A stretch of 64,000 nt of DNA from Pseudomonadota bacterium (GTDB lineage: Bacteria; Desulfobacterota; Desulfobulbia; Desulfobulbales; Desulfocapsaceae), in assembly GCA_018821985.1 (NCBI GenBank), contig JAHJKP010000012.1, positions 62,001 to 126,000 on the forward strand, given 5' to 3'. This document shows, piece after piece, positions 35,558 to 44,092 of this stretch (positions are counted from its first letter, which is position 1; every line of letters starts with the position of its first letter). Made by a program: the position numbers and the translations under genes. The notes below the pieces were generated by a model. It was not told where the DNA came from. It did not search any database and was given only the letters and a program-made list of their open reading frames with translations.

Positions 35558-36520
35558 TCAATCAATGAAATACCAGAATTTTGGATCAGTGCCTAATTCC
35601 TCCTTAAACCGGAAAACCCTCTTGTTTTTAAGGACATAACGGATCTCACTATTTGGATCAAGGAGGTTACCGAAGACCCTGGAGCCAGTGGGACAGGCCT
35701 CGGCACAGGCCGGCAGCTTACCCTGACGGGTTCTCTGCACACAAAAGGTACATTTTTCCATGACCCCTTTCATCCGCATGCGGTTGCCGAGATAATGCTG
35801 TTTTGTGTTCATCTCTTCCTTGGGCACTTCAGGCTCACCCCAGTTAAAACGGCGCCCCCAATAGGGACAAGCAGCCAGACAATAACGGCAACCGATACAC
35901 CAGTCGTAATCAATGACAACGATACCGTCCGGCTCACGCCAGGTGGCCTTCGTCGGGCAGGCCTTGATACAGGGGGCATTCTCACAATGAAAACACTGGA
36001 CTCCCATGTAAAACTTCCCCTCCACCGGTACCTCGTGAAAGTATTTGCCATCACCGCTTGTGGGATCAAGTTGACCGGAATCCATCTCAAAGAGGCGGAT
36101 GTATTGGGTCTTTGATTTACGGTCAAGATTATTCTCTTTTACGCAGGCCTCAACACAGTCCATATACCCCTTGCAGCGTGAGATATTAAAGGCATAGCCG
36201 TAAAGAACATTTTCCCGTGGCTCCTGATTGGAAATCTGGATATCCGCGTCGTTCTTGATCTTAGCCAGTCGTACAAGACGGGCAACGGTTTCATCCTTTT
36301 CTTCCTGGGTCATCAACCGATAATTTTTCTTAAAATATTCTTCCCACTTCAACCCCATCTCTTCGGTTTTTCCGAGGGAAACACATCCTCCGGTCACAAG
36401 CCCTGCAGAACCTGCAGCCGCCGCAATGGACAGATTCTTCATGAAGGATCTGCGAGTACTTTTCTTTTCAAGGATATCTGTTATTTTCATCTCGTCTTCT
36501 TTTTTACCGCTGGAATTCAT
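35558..36520 (-). CDS. Tat-exported 4Fe-4S ferredoxin subunit (NrfC/PsrB-like)
   Basis: A 320-residue periplasmic iron-sulfur protein. The twin-arginine signal is STRRSFMKNLSIAAAAG, and Cys in GGCVS may be lipidated. Cys motifs for four clusters follow: RCKGYMDCVEACVKEN, CFHCENAPCIKACPTKA, CIGCRYCLAACPYW, and CTFCVQRTRQ with CAEACPTG. In the first motif the usual second Cys of CxxCxxCxxxC is Tyr, so one cluster may be 3Fe-4S or differently ligated. It should pass electrons between the NrfD-like membrane subunit and the multihaem cytochromes of the operon. GGGGG lies before the ATG. Confidence 0.9.
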   Translation of the reverse strand: MNSSGKKEDEMKITDILEKKSTRRSFMKNLSIAAAAGSAGLVTGGCVSLGKTEEMGLKWEEYFKKNYRLMTQEEKDETVARLVRLAKIKNDADIQISNQEPRENVLYGYAFNISRCKGYMDCVEACVKENNLDRKSKTQYIRLFEMDSGQLDPTSGDGKYFHEVPVEGKFYMGVQCFHCENAPCIKACPTKATWREPDGIVVIDYDWCIGCRYCLAACPYWGRRFNWGEPEVPKEEMNTKQHYLGNRMRMKGVMEKCTFCVQRTRQGKLPACAEACPTGSRVFGNLLDPNSEIRYVLKNKRVFRFKEELGTDPKFWYFID

Positions 36521-36529
36521 GGCTACCCC

Positions 36530-37147
36530 CTACTTGTCTAATGGCAGCGAGTAGGTCGCCGGCATTTTAGTTTCAAAGGCAGGGGAGTGCGGGCTATGAC
36601 AACTGGTACAATTTCGCACCACCCGTTCTCCAGCCCAATATGCCTCGCGTTTCCCATGAGCACCACCCAACCAGTCCCGCTTCTGACGGAAATGGCATTG
36701 TCCACAGAGTTGGTAGCTGTGATCAAAATCTATCTGCTTTCCCTCAGCATCTGACAAAAAATCACGATTTTTCTCGTCATGACACTCTATGCAAGCCAGC
36801 CTTTCGTTCCCTCTGCCATGGTTGATTACAATATCACCATGGGTAAAAAGGATGCCGTCACTGACCAACACCTTTTTATCAGTATGACAGACGCTGCAAC
36901 GAAACCGGGTTATGAAATCCTTACGGGCAAGCACTCTGAAAGTGCCTCCCTGATAGGATTCCTGTGCCAATACAGTCTTAACCGGCAAGTGATACGCTGT
37001 TTCAATTCCCATGCTATCAAAGGGTTTATCCGCGGCATGAATGCGATCCATCACCGAACTGCCTGAGGCCATGACCGCCTGAGAGGAGAGGAGCACTGTT
37101 CCCAGCACCAAAAAAAGCAGACCAGAACTCAAAAATATTTTTTTCAT
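36530..37147 (-). CDS. Periplasmic tetrahaem cytochrome c (NapM-like)
   Basis: A 205-residue exported cytochrome. The signal peptide is MKKIFLSSGLLFLVLGTVLL followed by SSQAVMA. Four CxxCH haem sites are present: CSVCH, CIECH, CGQCH, CTSCH. Position and haem number match NapM of Desulfovibrio-type nap operons, which relays electrons to NapA, but sequence kinship is not tested. The start was moved to this ATG because a longer frame adds residues before a perfect signal peptide. It lies between the tetrahaem NapB-like gene and the FeS gene. Confidence 0.85.
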   Translation of the reverse strand: MKKIFLSSGLLFLVLGTVLLSSQAVMASGSSVMDRIHAADKPFDSMGIETAYHLPVKTVLAQESYQGGTFRVLARKDFITRFRCSVCHTDKKVLVSDGILFTHGDIVINHGRGNERLACIECHDEKNRDFLSDAEGKQIDFDHSYQLCGQCHFRQKRDWLGGAHGKREAYWAGERVVRNCTSCHSPHSPAFETKMPATYSLPLDK

Positions 37148-37164
37148 AACTGTTCTCGTCCTGA

Positions 37165-37821
37165 TTATTTGTTTCTGGTAAACTCTTTCCTGGGCTCGGT
37201 GGCTATCATGGGGACATGACATTGACGGCAATTGCCACGCGATGCATGCTCAACCCGAATCTCTGCCACTGCTGCATTCCCTGTATGACAGGCAATGCAA
37301 TCTTCCCTGAGCTGAAGGGTGTGAGGGATTGGCGGAGGAGATCCTCCCATTTCCGACCTGCCCAACAGCGGCGGATTTATTGATTGCCAATCGGTTTCCA
37401 CAAAAAGTTTTTCCGTTCGCCGTGGAACATGGCATTGGAAACAATTTTCATACTCATGATGCGGTGTGACTGGTGCATAGGCATCGAGAGTGACATCGTA
37501 GCCGCCTCTGCCATGACAGGAGAGACATTTCAAGGTGTCCCCTGAAAAAGAGTCAGGGACATCGTGCGGGACCCGTGGTGGAGAGCCTGGATACTGGCGG
37601 AGTTCGTAGTACGTATTCAAGGTTCGTGTGCCATCTGTTCCAGTCGTGGCTGCCAGAGGAGTCTCATTAAATCTGTTAAAGATTTTTTCGCCGCCTGAAT
37701 CAAAGCCCTGGGCGATATCAGGCGCTCCCTTTGCCGGAAGCGCCATAAAGGCTCCTGATAAGCAGATAGCGGCAAAACCCATACCAACTTTGCCCAATAT
37801 TGTATCTGCCTTTTTCATCAT
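37165..37821 (-). CDS. NapB-like cytochrome c with four haem sites
   Basis: A 218-residue exported cytochrome beginning MMKKADTILGKVGMGFAAIC with cleavage near PAKGA. Four CxxCH sites are seen: CLSCH, CFQCH, CIACH, CRQCH. The last two lie in IPHTLQLREDCIACHTG and ASRGNCRQCHVPMI, which is the NapB pattern, but classical NapB is dihaem. So either NapB has gained two haems or this is a related periplasmic cytochrome. The ATG overlaps the napA stop (ATGA) with GGAG five bases upstream, which indicates translational coupling and a direct partnership with NapA. Confidence 0.82.
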   Translation of the reverse strand: MMKKADTILGKVGMGFAAICLSGAFMALPAKGAPDIAQGFDSGGEKIFNRFNETPLAATTGTDGTRTLNTYYELRQYPGSPPRVPHDVPDSFSGDTLKCLSCHGRGGYDVTLDAYAPVTPHHEYENCFQCHVPRRTEKLFVETDWQSINPPLLGRSEMGGSPPPIPHTLQLREDCIACHTGNAAVAEIRVEHASRGNCRQCHVPMIATEPRKEFTRNK

Positions 37822-40136
37822 ACTTTCTCCAGACGGACTGCACATTTTTTGTAATCAGGCTGCTTTGAGATCGGGCAGAAAGCATCCAGGGTAACCTCGT
37901 TGATCAGGTAAGATTCATCAAAGAAGGGCACAAAAACCATGCCTCGGGGCGGTACACCACGACCATTGATGGAGGCCTTCATGGTCACCGAGCCACGCCT
38001 GGAGATAATTTTCACCTTTTCACCGTTTACCACACCAAGATCCGCCGCATCCTCGGGGTTTATCTCCACATACGACTCTGGCATGGCATTGTGGAGGACA
38101 GGGATCCGCCGGGTCATGGAGCCCGTATGCCAGTGTTCGATAACCCGACCGGTATTGAGCCAGAAGTTGTATTCCTGATCCGGTGACTCGGCAGCAGGCT
38201 CATAGGGACGGGCCCAGATCCATGCCTTGCCATCTTTTTTACCGTAGAAATCAAAGTCGGTTCCCGGCTTACAGGCCGGATCATGCTTGGTGTTAAAACG
38301 CCACCTGGTCTCTTTGCCGTTGACAAAGGGCCATTGCACCCCCGACCGTTCCTTAAGCATCTCATATGATGCCATGTTATGTTTTGGACTATCGTGGAAG
38401 CGTCTGTACTCTTCCCAGATCTTCCCGATATACTCATCCTCTCCCCAGGGGAACTGTTTCTGGAAACCGAGCCTTCTGGCCACCTCGATGATCTGCCAGG
38501 TATCAGACATGGTGTCGCCGGGGCCAGGGACAATGCGGTCAAAATGCTGGGTACGGCGTTCGGAGTTACCAAACATGCCTTCCTGCTCAACCCACAAGGT
38601 TGCCGGCAGAATAACATCGGCAACAGCCGTGGTCGGGGTAGGATAAACATCGGAGACAACGATAAAACGGTCATCCTTCAAGGCACCGTTCCGGTAGCGG
38701 TTCAGATTGGGCATGGTGACCATGGGGTTGGTCACCTGTATCCACATGAATCTGATATCACCACGATCGAGGGCACGGAACATCTCCACCGTGTGATAGG
38801 TGGGCTTCGGGTCGATATTTGTTACCGGCACATCCCAGATCTTGGCGGCCATCTCCCTGTCATGCTCGTTCATGACGACCCCATGGGGCAGGGCATGGGT
38901 CAGGGTTCCTACTTCCCGGACCGTGCCGCAGGCGCTTGGCTGGCCGGTGAGAGAGAAGGGACTGTTACCGGGGGTCGATATCTTACCGGTGAGCAGATGG
39001 ATGTTGTAGACCAGGTTCTGGATCCAGGTTCCCCGCACATGCTGGTTCATTCCCATACACCAGAAGGACATAACCTTTTTGGTCGGATCACCATACAGAG
39101 AGGCCATGTACTTAATATCCTTAGCAGACACCCCGGAGATTTTTTCCACCTTTTCAGGGGTATAATCCGCCAGGAAGGTCTTGTACTGCTCAAAGGAGAT
39201 ATCTTCAGGTACATCCGTGAAGCTGAAATGATCCTCGGTGCCATAGCCGATATTGGTTTTTCCCTTATGAAAGGTGGTATGTTTCTTCACAAAGTCCCAG
39301 TTCACCCAGTCGTTGCGAATAATTTCGTAACAGATGGCGTTGGCAACCGCCAGGTCCGTACTGGGCTTAAAAAGAATCGATTTGTCGGCTGCCTGACTGC
39401 TTCTGGTGGTACGGGTGGCAAAATCAATGATGGTGACATTTTTTTTGCGCTTGCGGCTGGCCAGCATCCGGGAGAAAAGGACAGGATGCATTTCCGCCAT
39501 ATTATTGCCCCAGGTAACAAAGACATCCGCATGCTCGATATCTTCATAACAGCCCATGGGTTCGTCTATGCCAAAGCTGGTCATAAATCCGGTGACCGCG
39601 CTCGCCATGCACAACCGGGCATTGGCCTCAACATTGTTGGTGCCAATGCAGCCCTTAAAGAGCTTGGAGGCCACATAGCCATCAGGGATGGTCCACTGGC
39701 CGGAACCATACATGGCAACGGAATCTTTCCCGTGTTTTTCAATGGTCTCTTTCATCTTGGCGGCAATGAGATCCAAGGCCTCGGTCATGGGTACTTCGAC
39801 CATTTTTCCATTCCTGCGGACCTGGGCTTTTTTGATCCGATCCTTGCCATAGAGGGCCTGAACGGAATGAAATCCTTTCACGCAGCACAATCCTTTATTG
39901 ACACTGCAATTGGGATCACCTTTAACAGCAACGGCACGATCACCCGACACCCCGACCAGGACACCGCAACCGGTGCCGCAGAAACGGCAGGGAGCCTTCT
40001 GCCAGCTTATTTGCCCGGATGCGCCTTCCTGTTGCTGCCAACCGGCAAAGCTGATACCAGGGAAGATTGAACCAGCGGCTACAATCGCACTGCCTGCAGC
40101 GGCAGACTTAATGAATGCTCTTCTGTTTAGCTTCAT
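37818..40136 (-). CDS. napA: Periplasmic nitrate reductase catalytic subunit NapA
   Basis: A 772-residue Mo-bisMGD enzyme that reduces nitrate to nitrite in the periplasm. The Tat signal is KLNRRAFIKSAAAGSAIVAA. The 4Fe-4S cluster is held by CRFCGTGCG and, after about 30 residues, KGLCCVKG. The Mo-ligand Cys is in NARLCMASAV. Further molybdopterin motifs are TWGNNMAEMHPVLFSR and the C-terminal NTGRVIEHWHTGSMTRR. The length is close to the short monomeric NapA of Desulfovibrio and less than the enterobacterial form. A periplasmic formate dehydrogenase is excluded by the NapA-specific blocks and the napD neighbour. Confidence 0.95.
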   Translation of the reverse strand: MKLNRRAFIKSAAAGSAIVAAGSIFPGISFAGWQQQEGASGQISWQKAPCRFCGTGCGVLVGVSGDRAVAVKGDPNCSVNKGLCCVKGFHSVQALYGKDRIKKAQVRRNGKMVEVPMTEALDLIAAKMKETIEKHGKDSVAMYGSGQWTIPDGYVASKLFKGCIGTNNVEANARLCMASAVTGFMTSFGIDEPMGCYEDIEHADVFVTWGNNMAEMHPVLFSRMLASRKRKKNVTIIDFATRTTRSSQAADKSILFKPSTDLAVANAICYEIIRNDWVNWDFVKKHTTFHKGKTNIGYGTEDHFSFTDVPEDISFEQYKTFLADYTPEKVEKISGVSAKDIKYMASLYGDPTKKVMSFWCMGMNQHVRGTWIQNLVYNIHLLTGKISTPGNSPFSLTGQPSACGTVREVGTLTHALPHGVVMNEHDREMAAKIWDVPVTNIDPKPTYHTVEMFRALDRGDIRFMWIQVTNPMVTMPNLNRYRNGALKDDRFIVVSDVYPTPTTAVADVILPATLWVEQEGMFGNSERRTQHFDRIVPGPGDTMSDTWQIIEVARRLGFQKQFPWGEDEYIGKIWEEYRRFHDSPKHNMASYEMLKERSGVQWPFVNGKETRWRFNTKHDPACKPGTDFDFYGKKDGKAWIWARPYEPAAESPDQEYNFWLNTGRVIEHWHTGSMTRRIPVLHNAMPESYVEINPEDAADLGVVNGEKVKIISRRGSVTMKASINGRGVPPRGMVFVPFFDESYLINEVTLDAFCPISKQPDYKKCAVRLEKV

Positions 40137-40159
40137 ATTTTCCTCTTTTCACTCCCTCT

Positions 40160-40393
40160 TTATTGTTCTGCGTTATGGCCAAAGGTCATACTTATTGACT
40201 GCAGCGAAGGTAAATTTTTCAGCATTTCCTGCAGCTTATTTTCTGCTTCTTCATCAGGGGTATCGGTCACCAGCACCACTACCTCCTGATTATCGGATGG
40301 AATGATTTCACAGTGCTCCATGGCTGACAGGTCAGCACATAACTGTTCCATCGCTCCTGCCTGGGGCAGCACCAGAAAACTTAAAATCGGCAT
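40160..40393 (-). CDS. napD: NapD chaperone for NapA maturation
   Basis: A 77-residue cytoplasmic protein beginning MPILSFLVLPQAGAMEQLCA. NapD binds the Tat signal of NapA and holds it back until the cofactor is inserted. The ferredoxin-like fold is suggested by alternating strands (EIIPSDNQEVVVLVTDTP) and helices. The ATG was chosen for AGGGAG six bases upstream; the longer frame adds 17 residues and has no such site. First gene of the operon, 23 bases before napA. Confidence 0.82.
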   Translation of the reverse strand: MPILSFLVLPQAGAMEQLCADLSAMEHCEIIPSDNQEVVVLVTDTPDEEAENKLQEMLKNLPSLQSISMTFGHNAEQ

Positions 40394-40416
40394 ATCGACT
40401 CCCTGAAATTTGTATT

Positions 40417-40445
40417 TTATCTCTCTAAGGATCAATTCAATCAAG
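40417..40445 (-). promoter_or_regulatory. Candidate promoter of the nap operon
   Basis: On the minus strand TTGATT (40440-40445) and GATAAA (40417-40422) are 17 bases apart, giving a leader of about 20 bases before napD. TTGATTGAATTGATC hints at an Fnr/Crp-type half-site but is not palindromic. Confidence 0.3.
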
Positions 40446-40883
40446 AAAGAGGTGGTTTAATAAAAAGGCTATCATATTATGGAAAGATATAGCAAATCCT
40501 GTACCAATTTATTTTTCTCGCTTCTTCAGGGGATTACAGCAATGTCCTCAACGCCATGCGCAACCAAAAGGTAACATAAGGCACCTTAATCGCTACCGCG
40601 CGGTAACGCCCATGGCCGAAGCTGACGATGGCGCCTCCGGATCAGCTTCGCTCTGCCAGGGAGATGGTGATTTTTATAGTGATCAGTAGAGCAGAGTGGC
40701 AGAAAAGATTTGCCTGTTGGCACATGGATGAGCCGCCACCTGACTGGCGCGGATTTTTCATGTTATCAGCAACCAGATGGAGTTGAGGGGATACAGAGCC
40801 ATGAATGTACCGGTGGACCTTGAGGAAGGAAGGTTTTGTCAAAAACAGGGAGAAGGATTTTGATTACTTCGTTACGACACCTT

Positions 40884-40992
40884 GTCTGGTATCTGCCAGA
40901 CGCCACTCCAAGAAACAGCTCTAAAACCCCCTCCTTTTTTTAAGGAGGGGGCTGGGGGTGGTGCTGTTTCTTGAAAGCGGCATAAGGTGCCG
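40884..40992. repeat. Structured intergenic element, copy A (with inserted hairpin)
   Basis: It reads GTCTGG-tatctg-CCAGAC, then CGCCACTC, then the arm CAAGAAACAGC (40909-40919) and its mate GCTGTTTCTTG (40963-40973), then AAAGCGGCATAAGGTGCCG. The loop between the arms carries a second hairpin, CCCCCTCCTT (40927-40936) with AAGGAGGGGG (40942-40951) followed by CTGGGGGTGG. Copy B at 41093-41170 has the same layout. Confidence 0.75.
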
Positions 40993-41013
40993 GTCGCTCT
41001 TTATCCGTCCATG

Positions 41014-41040
41014 GAGCGAGCGACACTAGGCCATCCCTGG
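41014..41040. repeat. Dispersed repeat copy C
   Basis: GAGCGAGCGACACTAGG and the following CCATCCCTGG; 20 bases of it are identical to 30492-30511 inside the fusion gene. GTCGCTC at 40993-40999 can pair with GAGCGAC around it, and AGGCCA-TCCC-TGGCCT is a further small palindrome. Confidence 0.55.
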
Positions 41041-41092
41041 CCTGTGTAATAAAATAAGCAAAAAAAGAATGCTTATTTCATAACAACCATTT

Positions 41093-41170
41093 GCCTGGTA
41101 TCTGCCAGGCGCCACTCCAGGAAACAGCCGGAAAAAATTGGCTGTTTCCTGGAAGCGGCATAAGGTGCCG
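41093..41170. repeat. Structured intergenic element, copy B
   Basis: It reads GCCTGG-tatctg-CCAGGC, CGCCACT, CCAGGAAACAGCC (41117-41129), a ten-base loop, GGCTGTTTCCTGG (41140-41152), then AAGCGGCATAAGGTGCCG. Compared with copy A, a T-A pair in the first stem has become C-G and an A-T pair in the second has become G-C, both preserving pairing. Confidence 0.75.
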
Positions 41171-41218
41171 TAAATTCGAAGAGCAAGAAAAGGACCTTGC
41201 TCTTCGAATAACGGCACC
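41164..41218. terminator. Long hairpin downstream of the sucrose operon
   Basis: GGTGCCGT (41164-41171) pairs with ACGGCACC (41211-41218), and inside it ATTCGAAGAGCAAG (41174-41187) pairs perfectly with its complement (41196-41209). It touches the amylosucrase stop codon and shares its left end with element copy B. No T-run follows, so it may block 3' decay or end transcription by another route. Confidence 0.5.
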
Positions 41219-43170
41219 TAATCAGTCAGCCAGTAAAACTTGTATGGCGGAATCACCAGCTCTTCCTTGAACATGGCGGGCCGCTCCCCGGAGTACAGAT
41301 CCCTGACCGAACCATAGCGGAAATATCCTTTCCGGCCTATATCCTCCAGATTCAGGTGCTGGGGAGCACTGTCAAAATTCGCCACCACCAGCACCCGGTT
41401 GTTCGGCTGGTCAAAGTCAAAACGCGAGAAGACAAAGAGGTGCGGATTACCCACATCCAGCAGTTCGCGGTTGTTGAAATCGGCAAAGGCTGCCACCTCC
41501 TTGCGGACGGCGATCATCTTTTTGATGGCGGAGAACAACCGGTATTCCACGGTTCCCGGGACATTGCGTAATTCCGCCTTTTCCCAATCCATCCGCGGGC
41601 GGTGGGCCCAGCGGCTGTCGTTGGCCTTGGCCGGGTCGTCCAGATAGGTGCGGTCATTGAGCGTACCGACCGCATCACCGTAATATAGCAGCGGAATACC
41701 CCCAAAGGCCATGATCATGCCATGCAGCAGCAGGATGGTCTTGATGGCGACATCAATCTGCTCGGGGTCATCTGCCTCCAGGGCGCTTTCCAGTCCCGCC
41801 AGGGATGCCAGCGAACCGGAGATCCGCGTGTCGCCGGTCTTGTCATTGTGGCCGAAGGGCAGCCCGCGGGCCGGGGAGTCCTCGTAATTTCCGGTATAAT
41901 AGTCAATCAGAAACTGACGGTGCGCCTGGGGATCATACTCCACCGCCCGGATGTCATTATCGTCAAAGCCGAGCCCGATATCATCATGGCAGCGCAGGTA
42001 ATTGAGCCATGTAGCGCGATCCAGCTTGTCGGGCAGGCTCTTGACCCCCTGGGTCAGCAACCGGGCATTTTTGGTTGCCACCGCATCCCAGAGCAGCGCC
42101 ATGAAGGTGGCGTTGTAGGCAATCTCGCACTCCTTGGCATTGATGGCGTCTTCACCGAAATACTTGATGATCTCCACCGGGGCGACGATGGCCTCGGCAA
42201 TGAACAGGACCCCGGGGGCTGTCACCTGACAGCAATCCTTCATCAACTGCAGCAGCAGATGGGCCTCGCGCTCATTCTGGCAGATGCTGCCGATCTTTTT
42301 CCACAGAAAGGCAACCGCATCCAACCGCAGGATGTCGGCGCCCTGATTGGCCCAGTAGAGGATGATATCGAGCATCTCAATGAAAACCGCCGGATTGCTG
42401 TAATTCAGATCCCACTGGTAACTGTTGAAGACGGTCATCACCCATTTGCCCATGGCCTCGTCCCAGGTGAAATTGCCGGGGGCGGTCTCAGGGAAGATCT
42501 CCGGCATGCTGACCTCAAACATATCCGGCACTTCACGGTTATCGAAGATGTAGTAGTAATCCTGATAGCGGGTGTTACCTTCCCGCGCCAGCTGTGCCCA
42601 TTGATGCTCGTTGGAGGTATGATTGACCACGACATCGAGAGTCAGCAAGATGTTGCGCTTGCGCAGTTCCCCTGCCAGTTCCTGCAGATCTTCCATCTTG
42701 CCGAAACGGCTGTCGATCTGGCGAAAATCACTGATCGCATAGCCGCCGTCGCTGGCACCTTGCGGGCACTGCATCATTGGCATGAGATGGACCATGTTGA
42801 CGCCGAGCTCCGGAAAGTAATTGACACGCTGGATCAGGTCAGGCAGGTCGCGGGCAAAACCGTCAGCATAGAGCGCCATGCCCACCCACTCCTGACTGAG
42901 AAACCAGTTATGGTCCTTTTCCCGCTCAAGGTCGGACTGGCGCAGATAATCTGGCCGCTGCACATACTGCCGGGCCATGGTCTCCACCAGTGACTGTATC
43001 TGCGGTCGGAAATCGTCACGCCTGCCGTAAAGGATGGTGAAGAGGGAATAGATGGGGTAAAAATTCGCCCCCAGCCGGGTATAGAAATAACGCAAGCCAT
43101 CCCCTTGGATTTCCGGGTCGAGTTCGCTCAGGATGTCGTTCAAAAGGGAATGGGATACTTGTTCGTACAT
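41218..43170 (-). CDS. ams: Amylosucrase (GH13)
   Basis: A 650-residue cytoplasmic glycoside hydrolase family 13 enzyme that transfers glucose from sucrose to alpha-1,4-glucan, or splits sucrose, releasing fructose. The (beta/alpha)8 barrel has LTLDVVVNHTSNEH, GADILRLDAVAFLWK with the nucleophile Asp, LFIAEAIVAP with the acid Glu, and LRCHDDIGLGF with the transition-state Asp. The N-terminal helical domain (REKDHNWFLSQEWVGMALYA) is that of amylosucrases. The ATG was chosen for GAGG eight bases upstream; a longer frame runs back into the kinase gene. It is last in sps-spp-fructokinase-ams. Sucrose hydrolase or phosphorylase activity is the alternative. Confidence 0.9.
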   Translation of the reverse strand: MYEQVSHSLLNDILSELDPEIQGDGLRYFYTRLGANFYPIYSLFTILYGRRDDFRPQIQSLVETMARQYVQRPDYLRQSDLEREKDHNWFLSQEWVGMALYADGFARDLPDLIQRVNYFPELGVNMVHLMPMMQCPQGASDGGYAISDFRQIDSRFGKMEDLQELAGELRKRNILLTLDVVVNHTSNEHQWAQLAREGNTRYQDYYYIFDNREVPDMFEVSMPEIFPETAPGNFTWDEAMGKWVMTVFNSYQWDLNYSNPAVFIEMLDIILYWANQGADILRLDAVAFLWKKIGSICQNEREAHLLLQLMKDCCQVTAPGVLFIAEAIVAPVEIIKYFGEDAINAKECEIAYNATFMALLWDAVATKNARLLTQGVKSLPDKLDRATWLNYLRCHDDIGLGFDDNDIRAVEYDPQAHRQFLIDYYTGNYEDSPARGLPFGHNDKTGDTRISGSLASLAGLESALEADDPEQIDVAIKTILLLHGMIMAFGGIPLLYYGDAVGTLNDRTYLDDPAKANDSRWAHRPRMDWEKAELRNVPGTVEYRLFSAIKKMIAVRKEVAAFADFNNRELLDVGNPHLFVFSRFDFDQPNNRVLVVANFDSAPQHLNLEDIGRKGYFRYGSVRDLYSGERPAMFKEELVIPPYKFYWLTD

Positions 43171-43180
43171 GGTTTGTCCT

Positions 43181-44092
43181 CTAGGTAAGCTGCCACGCTG
43201 CAATGAATGTCTGGTAAAAATCACGCTGCCGGCTGGTCGCACCCCGCAGGCCGACCACGGCAGCGGCAAACTGCTGGGCACAACGCAAAGTCTGTTCCAT
43301 GGGCCAGTCTTTCAGCAGTCCCATAATCAGTACACTGCTGAAAGCATCACCAGCCCCGACGGTGTCAACCACCTGCACTGCCTCTTCCGGTCTAACCTGC
43401 AGACGTTCTCCATGTGCCGAGACAGCCAGGGAGCCTGCTTCCCCTTGCGTCACGATCAGCCATGCCAGCGGCAGGGTATCAAAGAGATGGTGGATACGGC
43501 TCTCGGTGTCGCGGACTTGCGGGACGATCTGCGCCAGCTCATCCGCATTGATCTTGAGCCAGTGCACGCCTGCCAGCAAATTGCCGATGGTTTCACGCTC
43601 CCACCATGGTTCACGCAGATTGATATCGATGAAACGGGGCACGCTGCTCTGTTGTTTCAGCCATTGCCAGCTTGTGCGGGAAACCACCTGTCGCAGGGCA
43701 AGACTACCATGATAGAGCAGGCCGTCTGCAGGAAATACAGGCAGCCCCTCATGGCGGATATAATCCCAGGCGCTGTCCTGCACGATATGATACTGCGGTT
43801 CACCCTGATGGAAGCTGACATCGACCACACCGGTAGGATAATGCGTGTCAGTCTGCAGACCGGAGAGATCCATTCCCCACTCCTGCATGGCGTGGCGAAC
43901 CTGCTCGCCCAGGGGATCAGTACCGACGCTGGAGATGAACAACGGTTTCAGGCCGAATGCCTGCAGGTGCCAGGCCACATTGAAGGGTGCGCCACCAAGA
44001 ATGGCTGTGCCATCGGAAAAGCGATCAAAGAGCACTTCACCGAAGATGAGCGGGCGGGAAGTGGTGGCTGATGCGATCGCGTCCCTGTCCAT
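43181..44092 (-). CDS. PfkB-family fructokinase
   Basis: A 303-residue ribokinase-fold sugar kinase. GGAPFNVAWHLQAFG is the substrate-binding block, and VDTVGAGDAFSSVLIMGLL holds the anion hole and catalytic Asp. With amylosucrase and sucrose-phosphate synthase as neighbours, fructose is the most likely substrate: it would recapture the fructose released from sucrose as fructose 6-phosphate. It starts two codons after spp ends and stops ten bases before the amylosucrase ATG. Confidence 0.9.
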   Translation of the reverse strand: MDRDAIASATTSRPLIFGEVLFDRFSDGTAILGGAPFNVAWHLQAFGLKPLFISSVGTDPLGEQVRHAMQEWGMDLSGLQTDTHYPTGVVDVSFHQGEPQYHIVQDSAWDYIRHEGLPVFPADGLLYHGSLALRQVVSRTSWQWLKQQSSVPRFIDINLREPWWERETIGNLLAGVHWLKINADELAQIVPQVRDTESRIHHLFDTLPLAWLIVTQGEAGSLAVSAHGERLQVRPEEAVQVVDTVGAGDAFSSVLIMGLLKDWPMEQTLRCAQQFAAAVVGLRGATSRQRDFYQTFIAAWQLT

